Assembly: GCA_033064195.1 (NCBI GenBank)
Contig: JARBJD010000030.1
Span: 310,001-374,000 of the forward strand
DNA: 64,000 nucleotides
Direction: 5' to 3'
DNA from: Blattamonas nauphoetae
Taxonomy: Eukaryota; Preaxostyla; Oxymonadida
The translations under genes and the position numbers were made by a program. This document shows, in pieces, positions 38,032 through 48,390 of this stretch. The notes under the pieces were generated by a model, which saw only the letters and a program-made list of their open reading frames with translations, had not been told where the DNA came from and did not search any database. Numbering within the stretch: the stretch's first letter is position 1; each line of letters begins with the position of its first letter.

Positions 38032-38505
38032 CTGACTTGGCGAAAGTTCGTTGTGTGATTTGGTGCAGAATCGCCCGGATTCGGGAGATCACTTCCAAGC
38101 GATGTGATCACGTCTCAATGGAGGAACTCCATCGTTTCGGCGTCAGAATAGTCGATCATGAGAAAGGTGGCGACTTTCATCTTTAGAAGGTGGACTCTGT
38201 CTGCATTTCTGACTCTCCCCCTATAGTGATGGAGGAGTTCGATCAAGCCAGGGAGAGGCAGTTTTATGTGTGAGAGAAATGTTCCATTGCCAGTTCACTT
38301 TTTTGCATGTTTTTTATAATTCCATCGGTATTGATCTCTTGGAGTGCCTGTTGCAGCCGTAAAGGAATTCACAATCATTGGTTCACCGCAGACTTCTTAA
38401 ATTGGGGGGATCGTTTCAAGTCTATTGACAGCGAGGAATCTCGTTGAGAGTCGTTCGGTTCGCAAAACTGTTTTATTCATCCACGAGAGGGATGGGAAAC
38501 TGATG
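38032..38505 (+). repeat. Array unit 7, truncated
   Basis: About 470 bases match the start of the unit. Substitutions accumulate from about 38480 and similarity is then lost. The tRNA-like part is absent. Confidence 0.85.
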
Positions 38506-39038
38506 GGAACGACGATATTTTCGATGCGGTCAGGATCGAAAGGAAAGTTTGGATTTCACAACGTCCTCTTTTCTTATGAATACGTTAATCAGAACTTGTA
38601 ACCCCTTTTAAGAATACCAGATGAAACCATCATCAGATCCGCACACTGAATCGTTCCCAAGCTTCTTCTATTTCTCGTGCAATCATGTTCCTTCTAGCCC
38701 CAGAGACAGAACCCAACTATCATACACCTCAACTTGTTCTGAATGACATTCCCCGGCTTGCGTTTCGACGAGCGAATACATGATCTATCTTCACGGATTC
38801 CAAAAGCCTGTCACCAAAACTTGTCCTTCGACAACAAAAACCATCACTCCTAAACAACCACGAATCCAACAGTATGCAAGGAGACAGTCTGAGTTTGCTG
38901 AAATGAAGTGGAAATAACGAATCGCTGTGGTTAGATCTTCTCGTTTTGTTACTACTGCGAAGCTAAGACAAGAGATTTGCTACTTTCAATAAAAATCTTT
39001 GGAATCTTGTTGTGGTGTGACGCAGAGTCGCCAATTTT
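38506..39038. other. No gene recognised
   Basis: This is the sequence after the array. No frame, RNA gene or repeat was recognised. Confidence 0.3.
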
Positions 39039-39326
39039 CTAGAAAATCGAAAAGGAGGACACCTTGTCCCATTTGGAGGTTTTCAATTTGAGTATGTTAA
39101 GAGTCGCTGGTTTTTTGGCTTGGTCTATGTGGTTTTCGAGTAGAACTATTTCATTTTTCTCAACAGGGGTGAGATCCTTTCCTTGACTCTTCAGTGTTGT
39201 TTCCTGCTTTATCAGGATGTGCAATCGCCCACATTTGTTACAACGGTCTGTCTTTCGCTTTGGTTTGGACAGATTTGTACAGAATCGTTGAAATGACGAC
39301 TTTGAGATCGTGGCGACCATTTCCAT
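39039..39326 (-). pseudogene. Relic of a transposase-like protein with a CxxC motif
   Basis: The minus-strand frame reads KTDRCNKCGRLHILIKQETT and continues ELVLLENHIDQAK-like to a stop. A CxxC pair followed by a long helix ending H-x3-A is usual just upstream of the DFKEN block in the family seen at 24484-25996. No catalytic part follows, so this is a fragment. The family assignment is inference. Confidence 0.35.
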
Positions 39327-39607
39327 TGATATTGGTCAATCTTCCTCTTCGCAGCGAGGGCATCTCCACAGAGAGATAGTTCATGACGCACTGTTTTTTC
39401 ATCAACATCTTATATATGTTTTTTCGTTTGTCTTCTGCTTGATTCAACGGTATGATTGAAAAGGAATTTCTGAACGAGAAGACGAGTTTCCATCGAAATG
39501 GCTTTAGCTGATTGGTTTGGTGTCGATGATCTTTCGGAAGGATACGTATTCAATTGTTTGAGAGGATATGGTTGGCGAAGGGTGTTTGGGCCAATCCCAA
39601 ATTGATA

Positions 39608-39856
39608 CTAATTGAAGTCTTCGAGAGAGAAAACGTGGAGGAGAGTCGTGAGGTGAAGGATTTTGGAATGTTTGTTCATCGCGAGAAAAGCAAGTCGAAT
39701 ATGCTTCATCAAATAGTTGAAGGACTCTAATCGATAAGAAAACGAAGATAGAAATGACAAAAATAAACTGAGACGTTTCTGAAAGAGTGCTTCTTCAACT
39801 TTTTTCCCTACCAAAGTGTGTTCGACTACAAACTTGAGAAAGGCTTCGGGATTCAC
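39608..39856 (-). pseudogene. Diverged copy of the protein fragment in the tandem array
   Basis: The frame reads EAFLKFVVEHTLVGKKVEEA then LFLSFLSSFSYRLESFNYLM. It aligns residue by residue with the array fragment EALLTFAIEHTSEGK / LFMSFLTSFSHQAESFDSLM. Conservation at protein level despite DNA divergence shows that both descend from a real protein-coding gene family that I do not recognise. Confidence 0.55.
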
Positions 39857-40059
39857 AATTTATCATGACCTCACCCATGTTTTGAGATCGTCCAACATTT
39901 TATCCATACAGTTTGTACTAAAAAGATGCTGATCTGTTCCTAAAATGATTCTCACAATGTGAATTTCTTGAAAAAATGAAATGAAAAAGAAGTAAACCAA
40001 ATGAATTGAAACTGAAAAGAGCGAATGATTAACACGCAATTCGAACGTTGGAGGTCCTC

Positions 40060-40400
40060 GTCGTTCATATCTTTTGGCCAAATCATCGTTTTCACATGCT
40101 GAATGGTTCTCCTAATTTCCCGCTTGTCGATGGTTTCAAAATCTTCCCTAATTCCATTGATAAAGGCTTCGTCCCCATTCCATGTCAGAATGTCGCTTTC
40201 GACCTTCGCCTTCCAAAAACCAAAAACTTGCTCAATCGGGTAAAGGTCTGGGGAATAGGCTGCGTTGCAGGTTTTAAAAACGGTTTGCTTGTGGGATACT
40301 TTGGTCTGTTGGTACATCATGATTCGAACACAAGATGATTGACATGGTCTCGAATTATATCTGCGTGATGAACCGCTCCTGATTCTGTTTCGGGCGAATC
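40060..40400 (-). pseudogene. Tc1/IS630-type transposase remnant
   Basis: Reading the minus strand, VHHADIIRDHVNHLVFES is followed in a nearby frame by AAYSPDLYPIEQVFGFWKAK. The PYSPDLNPIE-like block is the third-catalytic-residue signature of IS630/Tc1 (DDE_3) transposases. The residue before the expected second Asp position is changed (ESGAVHH where DNAxxH is usual) and frames are interrupted, so it is a dead fragment. Confidence 0.65.
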
Positions 40401-40530
40401 CTCTGTTCAGGTTTCGGACCTGGATGTGGGAACCGCTGGTGGAAGTGAACCACCCCCTGAGCCTGTTGAAGAGGTGCGGGGGAGGAAACGCAGCCGGAGG
40501 TCCACAAACCAGATCGTCCAAAGACACATA
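40361..40530 (+). pseudogene. Short coding-like remnant
   Basis: One frame reads SVSGESSVQVSDLDVGTAGG then EPVEEVRGRKRSRRSTNQIV and is cut off by the MITE at 40531. The acidic-then-basic composition resembles the N-terminus of some transposases. The family is not identified. Confidence 0.3.
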
Positions 40531-41681
40531 CAGTCGGAATAGTTCAACATCGCAGGAAAATAATTCGACATCGAACATAATAATTCAACATCGAACAAAA
40601 TTGTTCAACATCGAAAATGAATAATTCAACATCGAACAAAATAATTCAACATCGAAACAGAATTGTTCAACATCGAACAAAATAGTTCAACATCGAAACG
40701 GAATTGTTCAACATCGAACAAAATAGTTCAACATCGAAACGGAATTGTTCAACATCGAACAAAATAGTTCAACATCGAACATAAGAATTCAACATCGAAA
40801 TCGAACAATTCAACATCGAATAAGAAAATGGAATGACGAGAAACAGAAGCACTACACTCAAAATAACAGACATACATGTAAAAAATAGGTGTATTGTGGA
40901 CAGAAGGATTGGAACTAACGTTTTTATCAATATTTTGAGATTCTATCGGAAAAAGAATGAACTTTTCAACCTTTTCCATTCATCATTGCCGGCAACAATT
41001 GTTTTCACATTTTTTGTTTTCCCTTTCTCGGTATGCAGACCGAAACAGTCAGTTTGACTCTGATTTTCACCCCCTCTGTCATCTAAAACATCATTCATCT
41101 CCTTTCACTGCAGTTCATGTTCATGACCACAGCTGTCAGACCCGATCTTGCGTCGGAACTCAAGAAAAGGCCCCCTTCCAAATTGGGTTTGTCAACCATA
41201 ACTTTCAACTTCACTTTTTTTGATTTCTTTGCTATGGATGATCGTGTCATAGAAAATTCAGTAGTTCTGAGATTCAATGCATGGACATGTGGCAAAAGAG
41301 TGAAGAAAGAAACGTTCCGGTCAACTAAGGTTCTCATCTCCCATGATTAACAAGTCCTAATTGTCCCAGTTGATCGAGGGATTGTTTCTTCGATCGAATC
41401 CAGTTCGACTCTGGTGTCAGAACATATTCAATTCAGGCTTGAAGGCACACAAATTCAGGAGAGACCTTTTTTGTTCGATGTAGAATTATTCCATTTCGAT
41501 GTTGAACTATTTTGTTCGATGTTGAACTATTCCGTTGTGATGTTGAATTATTTTGTTCGATGTTGAATTATTCATTTTCGATGTTGAACAATTTTGTTCG
41601 ATGTTGAACAATTTTGTTCGATGTTGAATTATTCTGTTCGATGTCGAATTATTTTCCTGCGATGTTGAACTATTCCGACTG
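40531..41681. mobile_element. 1151-bp MITE with inverted arrays of a TTC-N6-GAA dyad
   Basis: The ends are CAGTCGGAATAGTTCAAC and its inverted copy, and the first ~47 bases match exactly between ends. TA lies outside each end (40529-40530 and 41682-41683). Inside each end is an array of TTCAACATCGAA with 8-9 bp spacers: 14 copies on the left (to about 40830) and about 10 inverted copies on the right (from about 41478). The central ~640 bp has no recognised gene. TA and CAG ends fit the Tc1/mariner-pogo superfamily. The repeat-built arms recall foldback elements. Confidence 0.85.
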
Positions 41682-41683
41682 TA

Positions 41684-42669
41684 CAGGTAGACTTGTTCTG
41701 AAATGAAGAGGAATAGTTCTGAAATGAAGAGGAATTATTCAGAAATGAAAATGATTGTTCAGAAATGAACACGAATAATTCAGAAATGAAAACAAGTCAG
41801 GCATTTCATTGATACCATTTTAAAAGGTGATCGGATACATTAACGTTGCTCTACCATTCCACCAAAAACAAATCAACGAACAGAACAATATCACATATCT
41901 CAAATGAGACTCGCAAATAGACAAGAATGAGAGAACAATATTCATCCGGTTCATCCTAATGGACAGCTGGTTTTCTGGTGAAATAGCCATAGGTTGTCAA
42001 TTATGCTAAAATGATGGGGATTTATGAAGTTGTGGTACCATGAAAAACCCGCGTATGATCCCAATTCACGCACAAATTCGATTGTGTTTCAGCGAATTGA
42101 CCAATCTTCACCAAAATCCATCCGAGAACGGTTTGTGAGGGGATTCACATTCAGTATTCTTTTGATTTCCGATTGTTCTGATGTGAGTCAGGCAAAATTT
42201 GGTGAAAACACGGATTCTAGACCACTTTTGTCACGTTTTTTTGTCACTTTTGTTTGTTGGACCACATGTATTATTTTGAAAAGAACTAGAATTTATGCGG
42301 GTTTCGGAATTAAAGCGGGTTTCGCAGGGCACTATTCAAAAAAGTCAGTGTTTTTTCAACAAAAACCGCTTCAGCAGACAGTTTATATTTCTGTGTGTGT
42401 GTCTTTTATTGAGATACTGACACAAACAAAACCGTTCTCTCAATATCAATGAGTTGATTTTCATTTCTGAATTATTTGTTTTCATTTCTGAATTATTCGT
42501 GTTCATTTCTGAACAATCATTTTTCATTTCTGAACAATCATTTTCATTTCTGAATTATTCTTCTTCATTTCTGAACAATTATTTTCAATTCTGAACAATT
42601 CCTCTTCATTTCTGAACAATCATTTTCATTTCTGAATTATTCTTCTTCATTTCAGAACAAGTTTAGCTG
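41684..42669. mobile_element. 986-bp MITE with inverted arrays of a second TTC-N6-GAA dyad
   Basis: The left end is CAGGTAGACTTGTTCTGAAA and the right end, inverted, is CAGCTAAACTTGTTCTGAAA. TA lies at 41682-41683 and 42670-42671. The left arm has about five copies of TTCTGAAATGAA/TTCAGAAATGAA and the right arm about ten inverted copies (TTCATTTCTGAA, 42459-42657), spaced 20-21 bp. No transposase is present. It shares its left TA with the right TA of the neighbouring element. Confidence 0.85.
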
Positions 42670-42671
42670 TA

Positions 42672-43809
42672 TATACACAATTTGATACAGTCGAGAAAGC
42701 AAAACTGCAAGGTTGAGAGAAGCTTCCTTTTTGATTTTCTCCTCCATTTCACTGTTTTTATGGATTTGAATTTTTCGAAAAATAGAAGCTGAGAGTCAAG
42801 CACGGTGACGTGTTGAGAAAAATAAACAACATGGTTTGATCTTCGTTTTATCGTCATCTCATCGCGTCCAGCCGCCTTTCTTTCTGGCACCTTACAGCTT
42901 TCGCACATTCAAATTTTGGATATCATTTCTTCCACCATCAAACATGTGCTCCCTCCACATTCAACTTATGTTGCTTTTCCGCTCTTCAACGGTGTGCTTT
43001 AAATTTAAGATCAGCTTTACTTGAAGGATTATCTCAATATTCAGCATTTTCCAGAATTGCTCTTCCGAATGACGAGAGTTGGAGTCAATCTTAAGAGAAA
43101 CTAACTTTTGTTGAAAGATCGCAACGATGAGCTATTTGATCAAAAATAACTCCCCAATCCATGATTGATTCGTGTGTCGTCCGTTTTAATCACTAAGTTC
43201 AGACTTTACGATTATATTTCGCCGAAATTGAACCGTGGTTTTTATCTCTCTTCCCATTTTAGTCTAAATTGTGTATTCTTCGACAAATGTCAGGAACCAT
43301 TCCGTCAAACACCAATCCACTGCTGATTGCACCGATTTTGAGTGTCACCCAGTGGGAAACAGTCGGAATTTCTGTGATGAGAGGAACAATGTGGATATTC
43401 TCACACTTCGGCAGTTTGACCTTCCAATTCTAATTTCTGATTTAATCAGTCTTTGCCTGAGATTACCCCGTTTGATAGAGTTCAACCCTCAATATACAGG
43501 TCGGACCATCCACTCTGAAATCAAAGCGAGATTCTTTCACTCTTCTACTCGAAGCAAGGCAAAACATATCGAGATATGTGATAAAGACACCAATTCACAT
43601 TTGTCCGTTTCGTCTTTTCAATCAGTTTAAAACCACGAAGTCGTTGTGGCCTCTCACATTTCAAATCACCAACTTTTCTCAGTGTATCTCTCCATTTCAA
43701 CAATGATTCAACTTTTCTCTGTTTTCTTGTCGAAATTGTTGGTGAAAACCGAATTGAGCAATTCCAATGAGTGTTCATGGACGAGATCCGATCTCTCCCC
43801 CAATCGGAG
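42672..43809. other. No intact gene
   Basis: Only short frames are present. One on the minus strand (43545-43820) reads KQRKVESLLKWRDTLRKVGD and looks mildly coding. It borders the DIRS insertion and may be a decayed gene. Confidence 0.25.
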
Positions 43810-43833
43810 ATTCCGACCATGGTTCTGAAAGAA

Positions 43834-43952
43834 GAGATGAAGAAAGTTTGAGTATAATTCCCGTGAAATGTTGAATAAATAAGTCAAAAGTAATGAGATT
43901 ATGTCCTACTTCACTTCACTTGGACCACTTGGAGTGATCATCCCTTTGTTAC
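43834..43952 (+). repeat. DIRS left inverted terminal repeat
   Basis: 119 bp, inverted copy of 48230-48348. Outside it a left extension runs back to the ATT at 43810. Confidence 0.85.
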
Positions 43953-44045
43953 GCCGTTTGGAGGTCTCTGAAAGAAGAGATGAAGTCTTCTGTAACTTTT
44001 TCAATCTCTCTGACCTACGAGTTGCCGGGGTGGGTGGTGGAAGTA

Positions 44046-44140
44046 AACTTTCTTCATCTCTTCTTTCAGAACCATGGTCGGAATCACTCTTCAGTGATTT
44101 ACGACCTATGGCTTCTTCATTCAGAGATGAAGAAAGTTTG
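44046..44140. repeat. DIRS internal complementary region
   Basis: It contains the complement of the left extension (43810-43838) followed directly by the complement of the right extension (48340-48390), sharing AAT/ATT at the junction near 44082. This is the diagnostic DIRS arrangement. Confidence 0.8.
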
Positions 44141-47100
44141 AGGCTGTTTGGAGACGATATTGGCTTGATGTAGAACTTCCTCAAGACTGTCGAAGACGTT
44201 GAAAGTCTTGCCTGCTTCGCATTGTCTAAGTCCGACATTCCATTCCGCTTGTTCCTAGATCGTCCAGCGTGCTTGAGCGAATACGCTCCATATTTATCGG
44301 TGTCCAGTCCAACCGACTTCATGAGCGATTTTATCCCGGCGGCAATGTCCCCTGCATCCCTTTCCCGTGCCCTCTCTCCCAAGAGTTGTCCTGTCCAACT
44401 CCTGCCTCTTCGTTTATCCAATTCTGTAATCCAGTCGCAGATTCGCAGGCCCTCGTTCAAATCCCTCTCATTCACTGTCACCCTCTCCCATCCTTCACCT
44501 GTCTTCAACCTCGTCATGAAACTCGTCTCGTACTTACTTTTGCTCATCTGAACGGAATCTCTTCGTATTCTTGCCATCTCTGTAAAGCGCACCGCGTGTT
44601 GCATCATCAGTAATGCCGCGATTATTGTCTGAACCATCTCTTCTTCGACCTGTCCACGAATTACCCATCGTTTGAGGATCTCATCCTCCAGAATCTTCGC
44701 GTCCCATGTGTCCTCATACTTAGCCTTCGTCGGATGGACAGTGCGGATCCCTCTCATAGTCGCTGTCACCGGGAGTGACACGCCCACTTGGCCCTTCCCA
44801 AACAGTTGTGAGAGGAAGGATAATGCACTTCTCGCAGCTTCCGTTGTTCCCCTCGATCCGCTTCTCCTCATCCATCTCGCCAGAAAGTTTGCAACTCTAA
44901 TCCCATCAATATCTTTCCAGTTCCTGCCAGCTGCGTCCTCCTCCTCGATCCAACGACGAATAGCGCCCGCATATTGTCTTACAGTTTCCTTGCTCAATCC
45001 TGCCAACATCCAAACCATAGTGTCAACCTCCATTTCCAGTTCATCGACTAATCCCTCCCAGATCTCCCCAGCAAGAATGCTAGGAGGAGACCTGGTGGCA
45101 GTCCGCTCCCCGTCGCTACTAAACCCGGTCCCTTCACGACCACCTCCTCCGTTCTCCCCAGCAACAGCATTCGACTCGCTCTCTGTTCTAAAATGTCTCT
45201 TCCTGGTATCGACCGCCAATCCGGAGCTACTAAAATCAATGTCGTCGGCTCCTCCATCCACTTGACCAGTACCCGCTGAATCAGCGGGATCGGGGGAAAG
45301 GCAAAAACGCACTGTTCTCTTCCCCAATCCTGGAGGAGTGCATTCGTTCCGGCTGCCTCCTCTTCGCCTATCAGGGACCAATATCGAGGAACTTGTCGAT
45401 TGTGCCGCGATGCAAATGCGTCGACAGTCGGCCTGCATTGGAAGTACTCTAAGATTTGTCTGAAGCTCTGAGGTTTCAGACTGTAATCTGTGGTGTCCCT
45501 TATCCTGGACAACCGATCCGCAACTGCGTTGTCGACGCCCGCCACATGCTCCGCCCAAAGTCTTGATAAGTTCTGGTCTGCTTTGAGGAATAGACGTTTG
45601 AATTGTGGAAGAAGTGAAAGGGCGGACGATCGTCTGTTGATATTCGCCACGCACACAGAATTGTCCGACATGACCAGGACATCCTCTCCCCTCTTGATCA
45701 GGTCCCTTCGCATCCCCTCTTCGAAACCCCTCACCACAGCTTCCGCTTCGCGCCTGTTGCTCGACCACAGTCTCTCCTCCGAGTTGAACCGTTCCTGCCA
45801 ACTCTCCACCTTCCCTTTCCTCGACCAAACCACCCCGATCCCCCACTCGCTTGCGTCGGTGTTGAGAGTTACCGACTGATTGAACAAGCGAATGGAGCGA
45901 CACATCGGCGTCATCAATCGGTGCCTCCACCACTCTAACTCTTCCACTTCTACTTCCCCAAGCTGTCCTCTTCCACCCCATCCATGCGACTGAACCACCT
46001 TCTCCTTCCAGCCGACCAGATGTCGTGACTGGAAGTGGCAGAGACTTGTCGGCGAAAGCCATTGCCTGTAGTTTGCCGACAAGTGAAGCGACAGTTTGCA
46101 CACGCGTCTCTCCACCCTGCTCGTGTTGCCTGAGCCTCTCTCTCACGAGTTCTCGCGTCCTCCCCCTCTTCTCCTTTCCCACCTTGACCGTCATGTTCAT
46201 TGAATCCCACTCCAGCCCGAGGAAGTGAATCCGCTGCTGTCCCTCCAGTTGTGACTTCTTGCAGTTGATTGTGAACCCTAGGAGTTCTAATTTTCCTCTG
46301 AGGAGAAGAGCATTCGATTCCGATTCTCCCTTCGATTTGCCGATTACCAGGAAATCGTCCAAATAGGCGACGATTGGGAACGCACGCCTGAACTGTGCGA
46401 TTACCGGCCGAAGAAGCTTTGTAAACTGTCGTGGCGCGGACGTAAGTCCGAAACATAAAGTTTGTTGGATATAAGCGCGTCCGTTGTGAAGGAAACCGAA
46501 ATGTGGTTGGTCGCGCTTGTGGATTGCGACATGAAGATATGCATGTTTGAGGTCGAGTGAGCACATCCAACATCCTTGTGTGATTGACTGCGCAACGGTC
46601 GAAAACGATTCCATTTTGAAATGTCGTGGAACGACATTCTGATTCAGCGTGCGGCAGTCCAGGATCCTTCTCCACCCACCGTCCGACTTCGCAACCACGA
46701 AGGTTGGGTTCCATGTTCTCACTTCGCCATTTGTCGTTTCCCTGATCACTCCCTCTCTGAGTTCGTCTTGAATGACCTCCGCTAATCCTTTCATCTCCTT
46801 GGCATTCAGCCGTAACTCGAATGGTGACCCACCTGCGGTCGGAGGGCCATCCTCTCCCCACTCGACTTTGATTCCCTTCGCTATGACCTCCGCTAGGCCA
46901 AACTCTTGCCAAGCGGCGCTGAAATATCTGGTCCTTCCTCCCAGTCGATTGCCCACAGTCGGTGCAATCAACTGAGTGTTGTCTTTCGTTCCCATTAATA
47001 TTTTCCTTGTGTTGATTTCTGATTGGGAGGACGGTTGGAGAACTGAGGTGTTCCGCTCCTCTGTCTCGGTTGACCCCTCCCCCTTCCTTGACCGTTCGGA

Positions 47101-48229
47101 TGAGCTGGTCTGAAATTGGTCTGGTTCTGAGCACCCCAACCTTGAAAGGTTTGATATCCGCCTGCTCGAAAGCGTGAGCACCCCTGACCGGGGCCCTGTC
47201 GAAAAAACAATGGGTCCACACTCTGGAGTTTCCGTCTCTGAACTGTCATCTTCTCCTTCTTCTCCATCAGTTCCTCCAGCCTCTTTTCTTGTCTCTCCTG
47301 AGACTCCCTCTTCGTCGCGTCCGCATCATCAAGTACTGGTAGTGCGAGGAAATGCGCAATCCTGATGTCGTTCACGGACCTCGTGACCTCTGCTGCTTTT
47401 AATGTCATCAACTCCACAGAACGCGCTAGATCCTCCACAGAACCAGACTTCTTGAACGAGATCACCCCTAATTTGGTCATGTGGAACGCGTCTGCTTCCA
47501 ACTGGAGGAGACGCTTGTTCAGCTGATTCTTTCCCCGATCTGGTAACTTCTGCGATACAACATCGGGATAAAACTTCAGTTCGGGAGCCTGCGCCATTCT
47601 AACCTTCAGTTCCTTTTCTTCACTCTCCTCCCATTCAAAGAATGGGAGAAACTTGGCAGTCTGCTCCAAGTCTTCCGCTCTCTCCTCATGGTTCTCTATC
47701 CCAGCTACTAACTCAACAGGTGGCTGTTGTTGTGATTCTGGTTGTGCTTGAGAGGCTGCATTGAACACCATTGCTTGATGGTGTTGAAGATCGCGAAACT
47801 CAGCCGGGGTGAGTCCGCGCATACTAGCAGGTGTTGGCGAAACTGATCGAACGGTTTGAGTCTGTTCCTGGGTTTGTTCGGTTGTCGATGCTGGTTGCCC
47901 CAAAACTACCCACTTCTCAGCCGGGGGAAGGAACTGTTCCCATTGCGCCGAATCTATCCCAGCAGTTAGATCTATGTGGTGGGCAACCTTCCTCATCATG
48001 TGGACAAAAAACCCACTAAATCTTGCGATGTCGCATGGCGTTGTGAAACTGGCATATCGGGTCAACGTTGATTGATCATTCTTGCTCATGGCCTCCAAAA
48101 ATTTCCCAAACTCCGACCGCATATCGAATATGCCGTTCAGATGCGGCAATATAACCTCCATAGTCGGCAACTGCTTGGGTTCTTGTTGAGATTCACTCAT
48201 CCTAAGTTTATTCAACAATTTCTAAAGGA

Positions 48230-48348
48230 GTAACAAAGGGATGATCACTCCAAGTGGTCCAAGTGAAGTGAAGTAGGACATAATCTCATTACTTTTGACT
48301 TATTTATTCAACATTTCACGGGAATTATACTCAAACTTTCTTCATCTC
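48230..48348 (-). repeat. DIRS right inverted terminal repeat
   Basis: 119 bp, inverted copy of 43834-43952. A right extension continues to the ATT ending at 48390. Confidence 0.85.
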
Positions 48349-48390
48349 TGAATGAAGAAGCCATAGGTCGTAAATCACTGAAGAGTGATT

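Larger units (their letters stand above)
26576..38505. repeat. Tandem array of a ~1.91-kb unit, six full copies plus a partial
   Basis: The anchor word CTGACTTGGCGAAAG recurs at 26576, 28482, 30388, 32296, 34205, 36119 and 38032, giving periods of 1906, 1906, 1908, 1909, 1914 and 1913. Copies are near-identical, and the differences I see are nearly all in the length of A, T or C runs. The first ~90 bases of the first copy and the last few bases of the seventh differ more, as expected at array edges. No long open frame spans the unit. The short frames shared by all copies carry no independent evidence because the DNA itself is conserved. Each full unit has one tRNA-like segment with A and B boxes and fragments of a decayed protein family (word ALLTFAIEHTSEGK). 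Confidence 0.95.
43810..48390 (-). mobile_element. DIRS-type tyrosine-recombinase retroelement, about 4.6 kb, looks nearly whole
   Basis: Transcription is on the minus strand. Parts in order are a Gag-like protein (about 48218-46995, Gln/Gly/Arg-rich end), reverse transcriptase (about 47000-46100; LDLKHAYLHVAI, FGLTSAPRQF, VAYLDDFLVI) and RNase H (about 45950-45100; TDASEWGIG, HVAGVDNAVADRLSR). A tyrosine recombinase follows (about 45050-43906; YSLKHAGRS). Coding blocks lie in more than one frame, and overlapping frames are usual for DIRS elements; I would guess none to two breaks. The ends are 119-bp inverted repeats with outward extensions, and an internal complementary region at 44046-44140 holds the complement of both extensions joined at ATT. 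This is the classic DIRS-1 plan of replication through a circle. There is no target duplication, as expected. The sharp ends suggest a fairly young copy. Confidence 0.9.

Noticed and set aside
40531-40830. CRISPR array
   Set aside because: The direct repeats are only 12 bp with 8-9 bp A/T-rich spacers that also repeat, the arrays occur as inverted pairs at element ends, and the genome is eukaryotic.
45950-47221. 423-codon frame overlapping the reverse transcriptase of the DIRS element
   Set aside because: It lacks any recognisable domain and is compositionally a shadow of the reverse transcriptase frame. A methyltransferase-like frame of some DIRS elements was considered but no motif is seen.
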